Source: Lachnospiraceae bacterium (GTDB lineage: Bacteria; Bacillota; Clostridia; Lachnospirales; Lachnospiraceae). From it: DNA of 64,000 bases. Positions 53,211-61,578 of this stretch are shown here, in pieces. The position numbers and the translations under genes were made by a program. Position 1 is the first letter of the stretch. Every line of letters starts with the position of its first letter. The DNA lies in contig JAGBEO010000003.1 in NCBI GenBank assembly GCA_017936885.1, forward strand, positions 62,001 to 126,000, in the 5' to 3' direction. The notes below the pieces were generated by a model. It did not search any database. It saw only the letters and a list, made by a program, of their open reading frames with translations, and had not been told where the DNA came from.

Positions 53211-53372
53211 ATGCTGTTAGAGTATCAGAATCTTAAAGTAACTCAAAGAAGTGGGGTGGAGCGAGGTATTTGTTTTGGGTGTGAAAATGAGTGTTTTTTA
53301 AGGTGCACAAACGAGTGTGTTGGAGCATGTAAAAATAGCTGTGCAGGGGCAGCTTATATAATTAAGGAATAG
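53211..53372 (+). CDS. CXXX-repeat precursor peptide 1
   Basis: 53 residues. Begins MLLEYQ, has a 20-residue Cys-free N-terminal part, then Cys at 21, 24, 28, 32, 36, 40 and 44, i.e. one CxxC step followed by five exact four-residue steps, and a short tail AYIIKE. AGGAGAGGAGGTG gives a very strong ribosome-binding site. No double-glycine or other leader cleavage motif is seen. Substrate of the radical-SAM maturase by context. Confidence 0.88.
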   Translation: MLLEYQNLKVTQRSGVERGICFGCENECFLRCTNECVGACKNSCAGAAYIIKE

Positions 53373-53384
53373 GGGGGAAGATGT

Positions 53385-53546
53385 ATGTTGTTGGAGTATC
53401 AATCTAGTGCTGGTGGAACATCAGGGCTGGCAAGAATATGTTATAGCTGTGAGAGTATTTGTTGGTTGCAATGCCAAGGGTGTAGTGGTTGCAAAGGATG
53501 TTCTGATGCATGTACAGCTAAGTGCGGATCAGTAAGCAAGAGTTAA
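53385..53546 (+). CDS. CXXX-repeat precursor peptide 2
   Basis: 53 residues. MLLEYQSSAG at the start, Cys at 19, 22, 26, 30, 33, 36, 39, 43 and 47. The central run CQGCSGCKGC has three-residue steps, unlike peptide 1. ATG 53385 is chosen over 53381 because only it gives the conserved MLLEY opening; GGGGGGAAG lies upstream. Confidence 0.86.
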   Translation: MLLEYQSSAGGTSGLARICYSCESICWLQCQGCSGCKGCSDACTAKCGSVSKS

Positions 53547-53557
53547 GGAGGTATACT

Positions 53558-53713
53558 ATGTATTTGGAATTTCAAAAATCATTTGCACAGATGAATATTA
53601 GTAACGCAAGTATTTGCGTGGGATGTGAAAATATTTGTTTTCTTAAATGTTCAGAATCTTGTACCAGTATATGTATGGCCGGATGTTCTGGAGGAGCCAA
53701 AAGAGTTTCCTAG
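53558..53713 (+). CDS. CXXX-repeat precursor peptide 3
   Basis: 51 residues. MYLEFQKSF opening, Cys at 20, 23, 27, 31, 35, 39 and 43, the same all-four-residue pattern as peptide 1, then a GGAKRVS tail. AAGGAGGTATACT precedes the ATG; an in-frame upstream codon at 53522 lies inside peptide 2 and is rejected. Confidence 0.88.
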   Translation: MYLEFQKSFAQMNISNASICVGCENICFLKCSESCTSICMAGCSGGAKRVS

Positions 53714-53724
53714 GAGGGATTAAA

Positions 53725-53871
53725 ATGTTATTAGAATACAATGTTGACGTTCAAAGTAATGGAATTACACCGCGTATATGTATAGGCTGCGAAAGTGTTT
53801 GCGTTTTTAGATGTCATGCATGTAGTGGTTGTAGCGGATGTCAAAATACATGCACAGCTAAGGCTAAATAA
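53725..53871 (+). CDS. CXXX-repeat precursor peptide 4
   Basis: 48 residues. MLLEYNVDV opening, Cys at 19, 22, 26, 30, 33, 36, 39 and 43, the mixed pattern of peptide 2 (CHACSGCSGC), and a CTAKAK tail. GGAGGG precedes the ATG. Last precursor before a hairpin and the transport genes. Confidence 0.88.
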   Translation: MLLEYNVDVQSNGITPRICIGCESVCVFRCHACSGCSGCQNTCTAKAK

Positions 53872-53895
53872 TGTCATATATTACTAGCGGAGATT

Positions 53896-53937
53896 ATTCC
53901 TGACCGATTAGAAATTGATTGGTCAGGAATAGCTTTT
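53896..53937 (+). terminator. Hairpin between precursor genes and transporter genes
   Basis: Perfect ten-base arms ATTCCTGACC and GGTCAGGAAT (53896-53930), then AGCTTTTA. The T-tract is short, so it may act as a partial terminator or as a 3-prime stabiliser that keeps precursor mRNA in excess over transporter mRNA. Confidence 0.6.
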
Positions 53938-53949
53938 ATGGGGATAGAA

Positions 53950-56418
53950 ATGTTTAGATTAATTAATTTAAGAAGTATAAGAGACAATTTATTTATTGTT
54001 ATCTTTGTTTTGCTTGGATGTGTTATTTCGACTTCATTATTGGCAGCAACAATCTTTATTCTTGATGATATTGATAGTTATGTAAATAATTCATCCAGAT
54101 TATTAAATCACGGAGATATGTCTATAACTCAGGATAATATATGGTTTGGGGATTCAACATATAAAAAAAACAATAGAGAATTAGATAATTATTTGCTTGG
54201 ATGTACAGATATAGATTATACATTTGAGCAAATATTAATGCCGGATTCGAGTGCTAAACTGTGGAGTAATAGTGATAATATTATATTAGGAAGTTCCTAT
54301 TGGTATAGATTTGTGGATTTTAATGATATGAACAGGTATGCCGATTGTGACAGTACAGAGACTGTGAAAGAGACAGTTATTATTAGTGAGAGTATGGCTA
54401 AGAGACTTTCGGCAGAAGTTGGAGACAAATTAAATATTGACTTTAATATTAACACACCAATATTATCTATGCCTATATCAGCTATTATTCCAGATAATGA
54501 GATAAACATTAAAAAAGCATATTTGGGATACATTATGATAGATTTATCCACTTACAAACAATGGCTGATTGATAGTGTTGGGGTGAATCCGGAACAGGAT
54601 TTCGAGAATTCGTGGATTAAGAGATATTACATAGATTCAGAGAACACAGTATCGCTACAAGAAATTGAGAAAGAGGCTGTCAATATATACGGAAAAAATT
54701 TAAAGATAGTATATGCCAATGATTTGTCTGGGCAGGCAAGAGTTTATTTCGGATTTCTTATCATTTTCTTTTCCTGTTTTACTATTGTGTGTTTTGTTTT
54801 TTCAGGCATAGGTCTTTTTAATTTATGTCATATAAGAATTCTGAATAGACAAAACGATATTGCAATTCTAAAAATTAACGGTTTGAGTAACGCTAGAAAT
54901 ATTACGTATATTTTACTAGAAATGATAGTGCTGGTTTTGCCTGCTTATGTTGTTGGAATTAGTATAGGATATGGGCTCTTTCGGTTGATCTTGTCCCATA
55001 CATCTATTTTAGGGAGTAATAGTTTATCTGCAATAGCAATTTTTCTGGCAGTCTGTAAAATTATATGTTTAAATTTGATTTCAGTATTGCTTATCTGTAT
55101 TCCAATTGTAGTGTATGGAGATAAAAGAAAAATTACAGATATATTACGGGATAATTCATCAAGTTATTATTTGAAAAGTAACGTTTTACTGGCAACTTTC
55201 TGTTCGAGCATATTGATTTTGACGCTGTTTAGCATCACATTAAATTCGGAAGAATTAAACGATATATTATCTAAAATATTTATTATTGCCATAGGCATTT
55301 TAATATTAATTGTCGGTGTAAAAAAATTACTACTAATATTTAAAATAAAATCATATTTTCGTGTGGGTTTAAACTTTATATGCAAAGATAAAATAAGAAT
55401 ACCTTTGACAATCATGACATACGCGTTTTGCTTCTGCATGGTGTATCTTTTAATTTTGGCAAACTTTTCTTTGAATGCGCTTGCATCAGATGCTTCTATT
55501 AGTCAATTTGATTATAATGTGGAAGTTGAAGTCACAAATCAAGGACGGGATAGGTTTGCAGATTATATTAATAATCAGATAAGCATTAATCATTACTATG
55601 TTGTAAACGCGTATGCAATAGATTTTGAAGATTTGCATGTAGAATTTGATGTCTATGATTTTGATAACTATGAAGGTAATATGTCACAAAAAATAGGAAA
55701 GAATGTGGCAGTTTCAAATTACATTAAAAGCCAATGTAAAATTAGAGAAGAAGATACGATAAATGTTTTATTGCGTCAGGATTCCGATTGCTTATCTTTT
55801 GGTGTGTGCTCGGAAGATTACATAGCACCTTTTCCAGGTGGACCGAGAGTAGCAATGGCGGTTTCAAAGGGCGCGGTATCGGATTTGCCGGAAGAGGCAG
55901 AGGTAATTGCATATTTTTTTTATATAAATGGTACGGAAGAAAAGAACTTGAGGGAGTATGCAAGAGAAACAGAGGAAATAAGAGTGATTAGTGCCGAAGA
56001 TATTATTGAAAGCAAACTTAGCGAAATCATGGATTATAGATATATGTTTAAACTTATGACAGTCTATTTTTTTGTGTGTACTATTACAGTTACATTGTCC
56101 AGCAGTGTTGTGACTTATATAAATCGTCAGAAAGAGTTTTATATTTATTATTATTTGGGGGCTTCAAAAAAGAAAGTAAGGAACATAATATATTATGAGA
56201 ATATGGTGATTATTTTGATTGGAATTTTATTTGGAATTATTATATCCAATTTTTCTTTGGAATACGTTTCAACAATTTTTGAATTGGAATTACATTCTGA
56301 TTATAGATTATTTACAGTACTATTATTTCTGTTTTTAATCATGCCTTTTATAATCACTAAGTTGGTAATTAAGATGATTTTTTCAAAATCTGCCGGAGAA
56401 TTGTTAAAGGATGATTAA
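53950..56418 (+). CDS. FtsX-like ABC transporter permease (MacB type)
   Basis: About 822 residues, starting MFRLINLRSIRDNLF with GGGATAG upstream; an ATG at 53938 is less likely. It has one N-terminal span, a large external domain of about 230 residues, three spans near 270-400 and more near 480-520, a second external domain, and three C-terminal spans: the two-unit FtsX layout in one chain. It should pair with the LolD/MacB-type ATPase at 58169. Export or extraction of the modified peptide is the likely job; self-immunity is another possibility. Confidence 0.8.
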   Translation: MFRLINLRSIRDNLFIVIFVLLGCVISTSLLAATIFILDDIDSYVNNSSRLLNHGDMSITQDNIWFGDSTYKKNNRELDNYLLGCTDIDYTFEQILMPDSSAKLWSNSDNIILGSSYWYRFVDFNDMNRYADCDSTETVKETVIISESMAKRLSAEVGDKLNIDFNINTPILSMPISAIIPDNEINIKKAYLGYIMIDLSTYKQWLIDSVGVNPEQDFENSWIKRYYIDSENTVSLQEIEKEAVNIYGKNLKIVYANDLSGQARVYFGFLIIFFSCFTIVCFVFSGIGLFNLCHIRILNRQNDIAILKINGLSNARNITYILLEMIVLVLPAYVVGISIGYGLFRLILSHTSILGSNSLSAIAIFLAVCKIICLNLISVLLICIPIVVYGDKRKITDILRDNSSSYYLKSNVLLATFCSSILILTLFSITLNSEELNDILSKIFIIAIGILILIVGVKKLLLIFKIKSYFRVGLNFICKDKIRIPLTIMTYAFCFCMVYLLILANFSLNALASDASISQFDYNVEVEVTNQGRDRFADYINNQISINHYYVVNAYAIDFEDLHVEFDVYDFDNYEGNMSQKIGKNVAVSNYIKSQCKIREEDTINVLLRQDSDCLSFGVCSEDYIAPFPGGPRVAMAVSKGAVSDLPEEAEVIAYFFYINGTEEKNLREYARETEEIRVISAEDIIESKLSEIMDYRYMFKLMTVYFFVCTITVTLSSSVVTYINRQKEFYIYYYLGASKKKVRNIIYYENMVIILIGILFGIIISNFSLEYVSTIFELELHSDYRLFTVLLFLFLIMPFIITKLVIKMIFSKSAGELLKDD

Positions 56419-56438
56419 GTTAGAGGAACAGAAAATAT

Positions 56439-58172
56439 ATGGTTAAGAAATTGAAGTGTCTGACAAAGTATTTTGGGTTGTTAATTAAGAACTATATTCT
56501 TTTGTTTATCTTTTTGGTTCTATTATCAGTAATTTCAAAAATTATACTTCTAATTCCTCCGTTTATTAACGGAGAAATAATTGATTTTGTGATTACAGCC
56601 GAATTTAGCAGGATTGTTTACCTAATATTTCTGTCTTTAATAATTTTATTATTGGAGGCGTTTTTCAGTTTGCTACAGACTTATTTGGGTATATACTTGT
56701 CTAATCATACATTAATAGATATAAAAGAAAAATTATTTAGGAAAATTATATATTTGCGAATGGATGAATATGATAAAAAAAGATCCGGTGAATATTTGTC
56801 AAGACTTGAAGGGGATGCGGAGACAGTAAGTTCATTTTATATCAAGACAATTCCTAATATGTTACTTAACATTATTACAATGATTGTAACAGGCTTTTTT
56901 TCGGTTTATTTATCTCCATTATTAACATTCGTTGGACTAATAAGTTTTCCAATTTCACTAATGATTAACTATTTATTCGGTAAAAAGGTGAGAACATCCT
57001 TTTTGGAGGTAAGAAAGGCAACAGATGATTATAGCAGTGTATCACAACAAATAATAATTGCAGAAAGAGCTGTAAAGAGATTACATATTGAATGTTCTGT
57101 TCTGGAGTACTTTACTGAAAAGGTAAGTATATTAACTAAAACCAGTATAAAAAGTGGCATGATATCAGCGTATGGTGGACTTTTACAAATGATAACATCA
57201 ACGATACTTGAATTATTAATTATGTCACTAGCGTGTTATTCAATCATTAAAGGGAATTTGTCTATAGGATCCTATGTAGCATTTAATGTTTACTTGGCAC
57301 AGTTTTTAACATCTATAAGGGAAATGGCATCAATGAATTTAGATATTCAAGCAGTGTTGATTTCAATGGCGCGTATTGATGAGATCATGACTAGTATACA
57401 AGAACAACTGATAGAATCTGATAAGACATGTCATTTACAAGGAGATATTATAATTGATAATGTTGAATTTTCATATAAAGAAAATTTGAAAGTATTAGAT
57501 AAGGTGAATCTAAAATTTGATAGTAATACCATTACGGCTATTGTCGGAACAAGTGGATGTGGAAAAACAACATTATTAAACTTAGTAATGGGCATATATG
57601 AACCCCAAAGAGGAAAAATATTTATAAGTGGTCAAGAAATAGGAACATTAAGATTGCATGATCTAAGGAGTAATATTTCATATGTCCAACAAGATCCTTT
57701 TTTTATATCTGATACAATAAGAAACAACTTATTATTGGCTAATCAGACCGCTACAGATAAAGAAATAGAGGAAGCCTGTAAAATGGCACATATTTATGAA
57801 ATGATTATGAGTTTACCACAAGGATTTGAAACAGTTATAGAAGAGCAGGGAAATAATTTTTCCAGTGGACAAAAGCAGAGGTTAGCAATTGCTAGAGGGA
57901 TTCTTAAAAAAGCGAAAATATTCTTGTTTGATGAAATAACATCGGATTTAGATGGGGAAACGGAAAAGTATATTTTGAAAACTCTATTTTGGTTATCAAA
58001 AGAGCATACTGTTATTATAGTGGCGCATAGGATAACAACTGTGGAAAATATTCCTAGAATTATAGTTTTTGACAAGGGCAGAAACGTTCAAGAGGGGAAA
58101 CATCAGGAATTGCTTGATCATTGTAAAGAATATCAAAAATTATTTAAAAACACGGAGGAGATTAGAACTTGA
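56439..58172 (+). CDS. ABC exporter (membrane domain fused to ATPase)
   Basis: 577 residues. Six membrane spans in the first 300 residues, then an ATPase with Walker A GTSGCGKTTL, signature FSSGQKQRLAIARG and Walker B LFDEITSDLDG. It has no N-terminal C39 peptidase domain, so it cannot cut a leader itself. Role by context: export of the Cys-rich products, or of the autoinducer. Confidence 0.87.
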   Translation: MVKKLKCLTKYFGLLIKNYILLFIFLVLLSVISKIILLIPPFINGEIIDFVITAEFSRIVYLIFLSLIILLLEAFFSLLQTYLGIYLSNHTLIDIKEKLFRKIIYLRMDEYDKKRSGEYLSRLEGDAETVSSFYIKTIPNMLLNIITMIVTGFFSVYLSPLLTFVGLISFPISLMINYLFGKKVRTSFLEVRKATDDYSSVSQQIIIAERAVKRLHIECSVLEYFTEKVSILTKTSIKSGMISAYGGLLQMITSTILELLIMSLACYSIIKGNLSIGSYVAFNVYLAQFLTSIREMASMNLDIQAVLISMARIDEIMTSIQEQLIESDKTCHLQGDIIIDNVEFSYKENLKVLDKVNLKFDSNTITAIVGTSGCGKTTLLNLVMGIYEPQRGKIFISGQEIGTLRLHDLRSNISYVQQDPFFISDTIRNNLLLANQTATDKEIEEACKMAHIYEMIMSLPQGFETVIEEQGNNFSSGQKQRLAIARGILKKAKIFLFDEITSDLDGETEKYILKTLFWLSKEHTVIIVAHRITTVENIPRIIVFDKGRNVQEGKHQELLDHCKEYQKLFKNTEEIRT

Positions 58173-58840
58173 TTTCAGCAGATAAGATTACTAAAAAGAT
58201 AAAAAATGGTACAGAGTATCTAACAATTCTCAATGACATAACGTTAGAAATCCATAAGTCAGAGTTTGTGTCTATTTGTGGTAAAAGCGGATCTGGTAAA
58301 AGTACATTATTATCTATTTTAGCCGGAATCGATAAACCTACTGCTGGAACAGTGCTGATTGATGGTGTAGATATATATTCTTTAACAGAAAAAGAACTGG
58401 CGGAATTTAGAAATCAAAATATTGGAATTGTATTTCAAAAATTTAATCTTATATCGTCTCTTACTGCTATAGAAAATGTTCAAGTTCCGCAGTATTTAGC
58501 TAAAAGGGGTAAAAAGAGTAATCAGAGTGCTAAAAACATTTTAAAATATTTAGGTCTGGAAGATAAATGTGGAATAAAAATAGGAAAATTATCGGGTGGA
58601 GAGCAGCAAAGAGTCGCAATTGCGCGAGCGTTGATTCAGAATCCTAAAATAATATTTGCTGATGAGCCGACTGGCTCGCTTGACTGTGCTAATAGCAGAT
58701 TAATAATTGATTTACTGAAAAAAATACAGAGAGAAGTAAATACTACAATAGTTTTAGTGACACATGACATGAGTATAGCACAAATAACTGATAGGGTGAT
58801 CGATATTGATTATTTAGCAAAAAAATCTTTAGATTTATGA
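58169..58840 (+). CDS. ABC transporter ATPase (LolD/MacB type)
   Basis: 223 residues with Walker A GKSGSGKST, signature LSGGEQQRVAIARAL and Walker B IIFADEPTGSLD. Starts with TTG at 58169, set by CGGAGGAG eight bases upstream; the start overlaps the stop of the exporter gene (TTGA). It lacks membrane spans and is the expected partner of the FtsX-like permease at 53950. Last gene of the A+T-rich block. Confidence 0.88.
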   Translation: MISADKITKKIKNGTEYLTILNDITLEIHKSEFVSICGKSGSGKSTLLSILAGIDKPTAGTVLIDGVDIYSLTEKELAEFRNQNIGIVFQKFNLISSLTAIENVQVPQYLAKRGKKSNQSAKNILKYLGLEDKCGIKIGKLSGGEQQRVAIARALIQNPKIIFADEPTGSLDCANSRLIIDLLKKIQREVNTTIVLVTHDMSIAQITDRVIDIDYLAKKSLDL

Positions 58841-59149
58841 TGAAACAGTCAAGGAAAAAAGGTTAATTAAAAGATTCTTATTTATTTAAGGGCGTTAATC
58901 ACGCCCTTCTAATAGAATGTTGCCATCTGATAGCTTTTTGTATAACAACCAACAGTACAATATTTGGCAAATTATCACATCTTCAACAATCCAAAATGTT
59001 CAAAATTTCTCCTATAATAAATTAAAGTTTAAAAGAGCAATTCAAAATTGCTGCCGCAGTATAACACTGCTACAAGGAAGATTTGCTTCGGAACAGGATA
59101 GTTCTGAGAAAATGTTATTCACGACAGCAGGGGATATAGGAGGGTATAG
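58841..59149. other. Intergenic region at the right border of the agr/RiPP block
   Basis: 309 bases. Contains a perfect hairpin AAGGGCGT-TAATC-ACGCCCTT at 58888-58908 but no T-tract after it. A 78-codon frame from 58917 has no good ribosome-binding site or recognisable pattern and is not called. GGGGATATAGGAGGGTAG precedes the GH94 gene. Confidence 0.4.
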
Positions 59150-61573
59150 ATGAAATACGGACATTTTGACACGGAGCATAGGGAATATGTAATTGACCGG
59201 GTGGATCTGCCCTGCTCTTGGACAAATTATCTGGGAGTAGAAGACATGGCGGCAGTAGTGAACCACACGGCGGGCGGCTATCTGTTCTACAAAACACCGG
59301 AGTATCACAGAATCAGCCGGTTCCGGGGTAACAGTGTACCCATGGACAGACCGGGTTTCTATGTATATCTCAGGGATAATGACAGCATTCCCACAGATTA
59401 CTGGTCGATTTCCTGGCAGCCGGTGGGCAAACCGCTTACGGAAGCGAAATACGGCTGCCGTCACGGCATGTCTTATACTGTGTACACTTGCGATTATCAG
59501 GATATTCAGGCGTCACAGACGATGGTAATTCCGCGTGGGGAAGCGGTACAGCTTTGGGATGTGAAAGTGAAAAATACGGGAGATCATACCAGACATTTGA
59601 GTCTGTTTTCTTATCTGGAATTTTCTTTCCATCATATTATGATCGACAATCAGAATTACCAGATGAGCCTTTATTGTGCGGGAACCTCTTATGAAGACGG
59701 CATTATTGAGGAAGACTTATTCTACGAGCAGGAGGGGTATCAGTATTTTACCGCAAGTTTTGAGCCGGACGGGTTTGATTGTATGCGGGATACCTTTTTA
59801 GGAGCCTATCATACGGAGTCAGATCCGGCAGCAGTGATTGCAGGCAAATCCAGTTCTTCCTATGAGAAAGGCGGCAACCACTGTGGCAGCCTGCAGAAAG
59901 ATATTACCTTAGAACCGGGTGAAGAAATCCGTGTAGTTTTCATGCTGGGTGAAGGCAGACGGGCAGAAGGCAGACGAATCCGGGAGAAATATTCCGACCT
60001 GTCGGCAGTGGATGCGGCGTACGAGGATTTAAAACGGTTTTGGGAAAATAAATGTCAGAAATTGCAGATTCAGACGCCGAATGAAGGAATGAATGAGTTA
60101 ATCAATACATGGACGCTCTATCAGTCGGAAATCAATGTTATGTTTTCACGTTTTGCTTCTTTTATAGAAGTGGGCGGCAGAGTCGGATTAGGCTATCGGG
60201 ATACGGCACAGGATGCCATGACGATTCCGCATTCCAATCCGGAAAAATGCAAAGAACGTATAGAGCAGTTGTTAAAGGGATTGACGACAGAAGGATATGG
60301 TCTGCATCTGTTTCAACCGGAATGGTTTGAGGAAAAGAGCGGCGCTGCGCCTTTTAAATCCCCCACAGTGATTCCGGAACCGGATAAAAACAGTATCATA
60401 CACGGTTTAAAAGATGCCTGCTCTGATGACGCACTCTGGCTGGTGGCGGCAGTGGTGGAGTACATTAAGGAAACCGGCGATTTCTCCTTTGCCCGGCAGC
60501 AGCTTCCTTATGCGGATACCTTCATTGCAGGAGATAAAAGTACAGAAACGGTTTATGAACATTTAAAAAGAATTTTGGATTTTTCTGCAAAACAGGTCGG
60601 TGCAAGCGGAATCTGTAAAGGTCTGCGGGCAGATTGGAATGACTGTCTCAATCTGGGAGGCGGTGAGAGCGCCATGGTAAGCTTTTTACATTACTGGGCA
60701 CTGAACCTTTTCATAGAACTGGCAGAGTATCTTGGATATCAGGAGGATGTAGACCATTATCGTGAGATTGCAAAGAGGATAAAAACGGTATGCAATGAAA
60801 AGCTTTGGGACGGCAAATGGTTTATCCGGGGTATTACCGGAAAAGGTAAGAAAATCGGCTGTCAGGCGGATGCCGAAGGTAAGGTGCATCTGGAGTCTAA
60901 TGCATGGGCGATCTTATCCGGTGCGGCGGAGGATGAAAAGGCAGATATGGCACTGGAAGCGATCGACAGCTATTTGTATACCCCTTATGGACTCTTGTTA
61001 AATACGCCTTCTTATACGGTGCCGGATGATGATATCGGATTTGTCACAAGAGTGTATCCGGGATTGAAAGAAAACGGCGCTGTCTTTTCCCATCCGAATC
61101 CATGGGCATGGGCTGCCGCATGTAAAAGGGGCAGGGGCGATCTGGCAATGAAGTTTTATGATGCGCTCTGTCCTTACTGGCAGAATGATAAGATTGAGAT
61201 CCGGGAATCGGAGCCGTATTCCTATTGCCAGTTTATTGCGGGCAAGGATCACAGCGCTTTCGGAAGAGCAAGACATCCGTTTATGACAGGTTCCGGCGGC
61301 TGGTCTTATTTCTCGGCAACCAGATATATGCTTGGCATCCGCCCGGATTTTGAACAGCTTACCATAGACCCTTGTATCCCGGCTGAATGGAAGGAATTCA
61401 GGGTAAGCCGTATCTGGCGCGGCGCTGAATATGATATCAGGGTAAGCAATCCGGACGGGGTGATGAAAGGCGTAAAAGCAATCATCATAGATGGTAAAAA
61501 AGTATCTAAGATTCCGGTTATGGAAGCAGGCAGCAAACATATGGTGGAAGTTATCATGGGAAAGGAAGGGTGA
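59150..61573 (+). CDS. GH94 glycoside phosphorylase
   Basis: 807 residues, the length of cellobiose/chitobiose phosphorylases. Family marks: MKYGHFDTEHREYVI, SVPMDRPGFYVYLRD, EVGGRVGLGYRDTAQD, the general-acid region GLRADWNDCLNLGGGES (Asp495 or Asp498) and RHPFMTGSGGWSYFSATRYM at the phosphate site. It splits a beta-linked disaccharide with phosphate to release a sugar 1-phosphate. Cellobiose and N,N-diacetylchitobiose are both possible; I cannot decide between them by eye. The gene ends in an overlap with a phosphohexomutase, which would process that product. Confidence 0.9.
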   Translation: MKYGHFDTEHREYVIDRVDLPCSWTNYLGVEDMAAVVNHTAGGYLFYKTPEYHRISRFRGNSVPMDRPGFYVYLRDNDSIPTDYWSISWQPVGKPLTEAKYGCRHGMSYTVYTCDYQDIQASQTMVIPRGEAVQLWDVKVKNTGDHTRHLSLFSYLEFSFHHIMIDNQNYQMSLYCAGTSYEDGIIEEDLFYEQEGYQYFTASFEPDGFDCMRDTFLGAYHTESDPAAVIAGKSSSSYEKGGNHCGSLQKDITLEPGEEIRVVFMLGEGRRAEGRRIREKYSDLSAVDAAYEDLKRFWENKCQKLQIQTPNEGMNELINTWTLYQSEINVMFSRFASFIEVGGRVGLGYRDTAQDAMTIPHSNPEKCKERIEQLLKGLTTEGYGLHLFQPEWFEEKSGAAPFKSPTVIPEPDKNSIIHGLKDACSDDALWLVAAVVEYIKETGDFSFARQQLPYADTFIAGDKSTETVYEHLKRILDFSAKQVGASGICKGLRADWNDCLNLGGGESAMVSFLHYWALNLFIELAEYLGYQEDVDHYREIAKRIKTVCNEKLWDGKWFIRGITGKGKKIGCQADAEGKVHLESNAWAILSGAAEDEKADMALEAIDSYLYTPYGLLLNTPSYTVPDDDIGFVTRVYPGLKENGAVFSHPNPWAWAAACKRGRGDLAMKFYDALCPYWQNDKIEIRESEPYSYCQFIAGKDHSAFGRARHPFMTGSGGWSYFSATRYMLGIRPDFEQLTIDPCIPAEWKEFRVSRIWRGAEYDIRVSNPDGVMKGVKAIIIDGKKVSKIPVMEAGSKHMVEVIMGKEG

Positions 61574-61578
61574 TAGGT

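Noticed and set aside
53381-53407. ATG at 53381 as start of precursor peptide 2
   Set aside because: That frame stops after eight codons; ATG 53385 gives the conserved MLLEY opening and the Cys repeat.
58888-58908. Perfect hairpin AAGGGCGT/ACGCCCTT as terminator of the RiPP block
   Set aside because: No T-tract follows on either strand; kept only as a hairpin in the intergenic note.
58917-59153. 78-codon frame between the RiPP block and GH94
   Set aside because: No good ribosome-binding site, no recognisable domain and composition like intergenic DNA.
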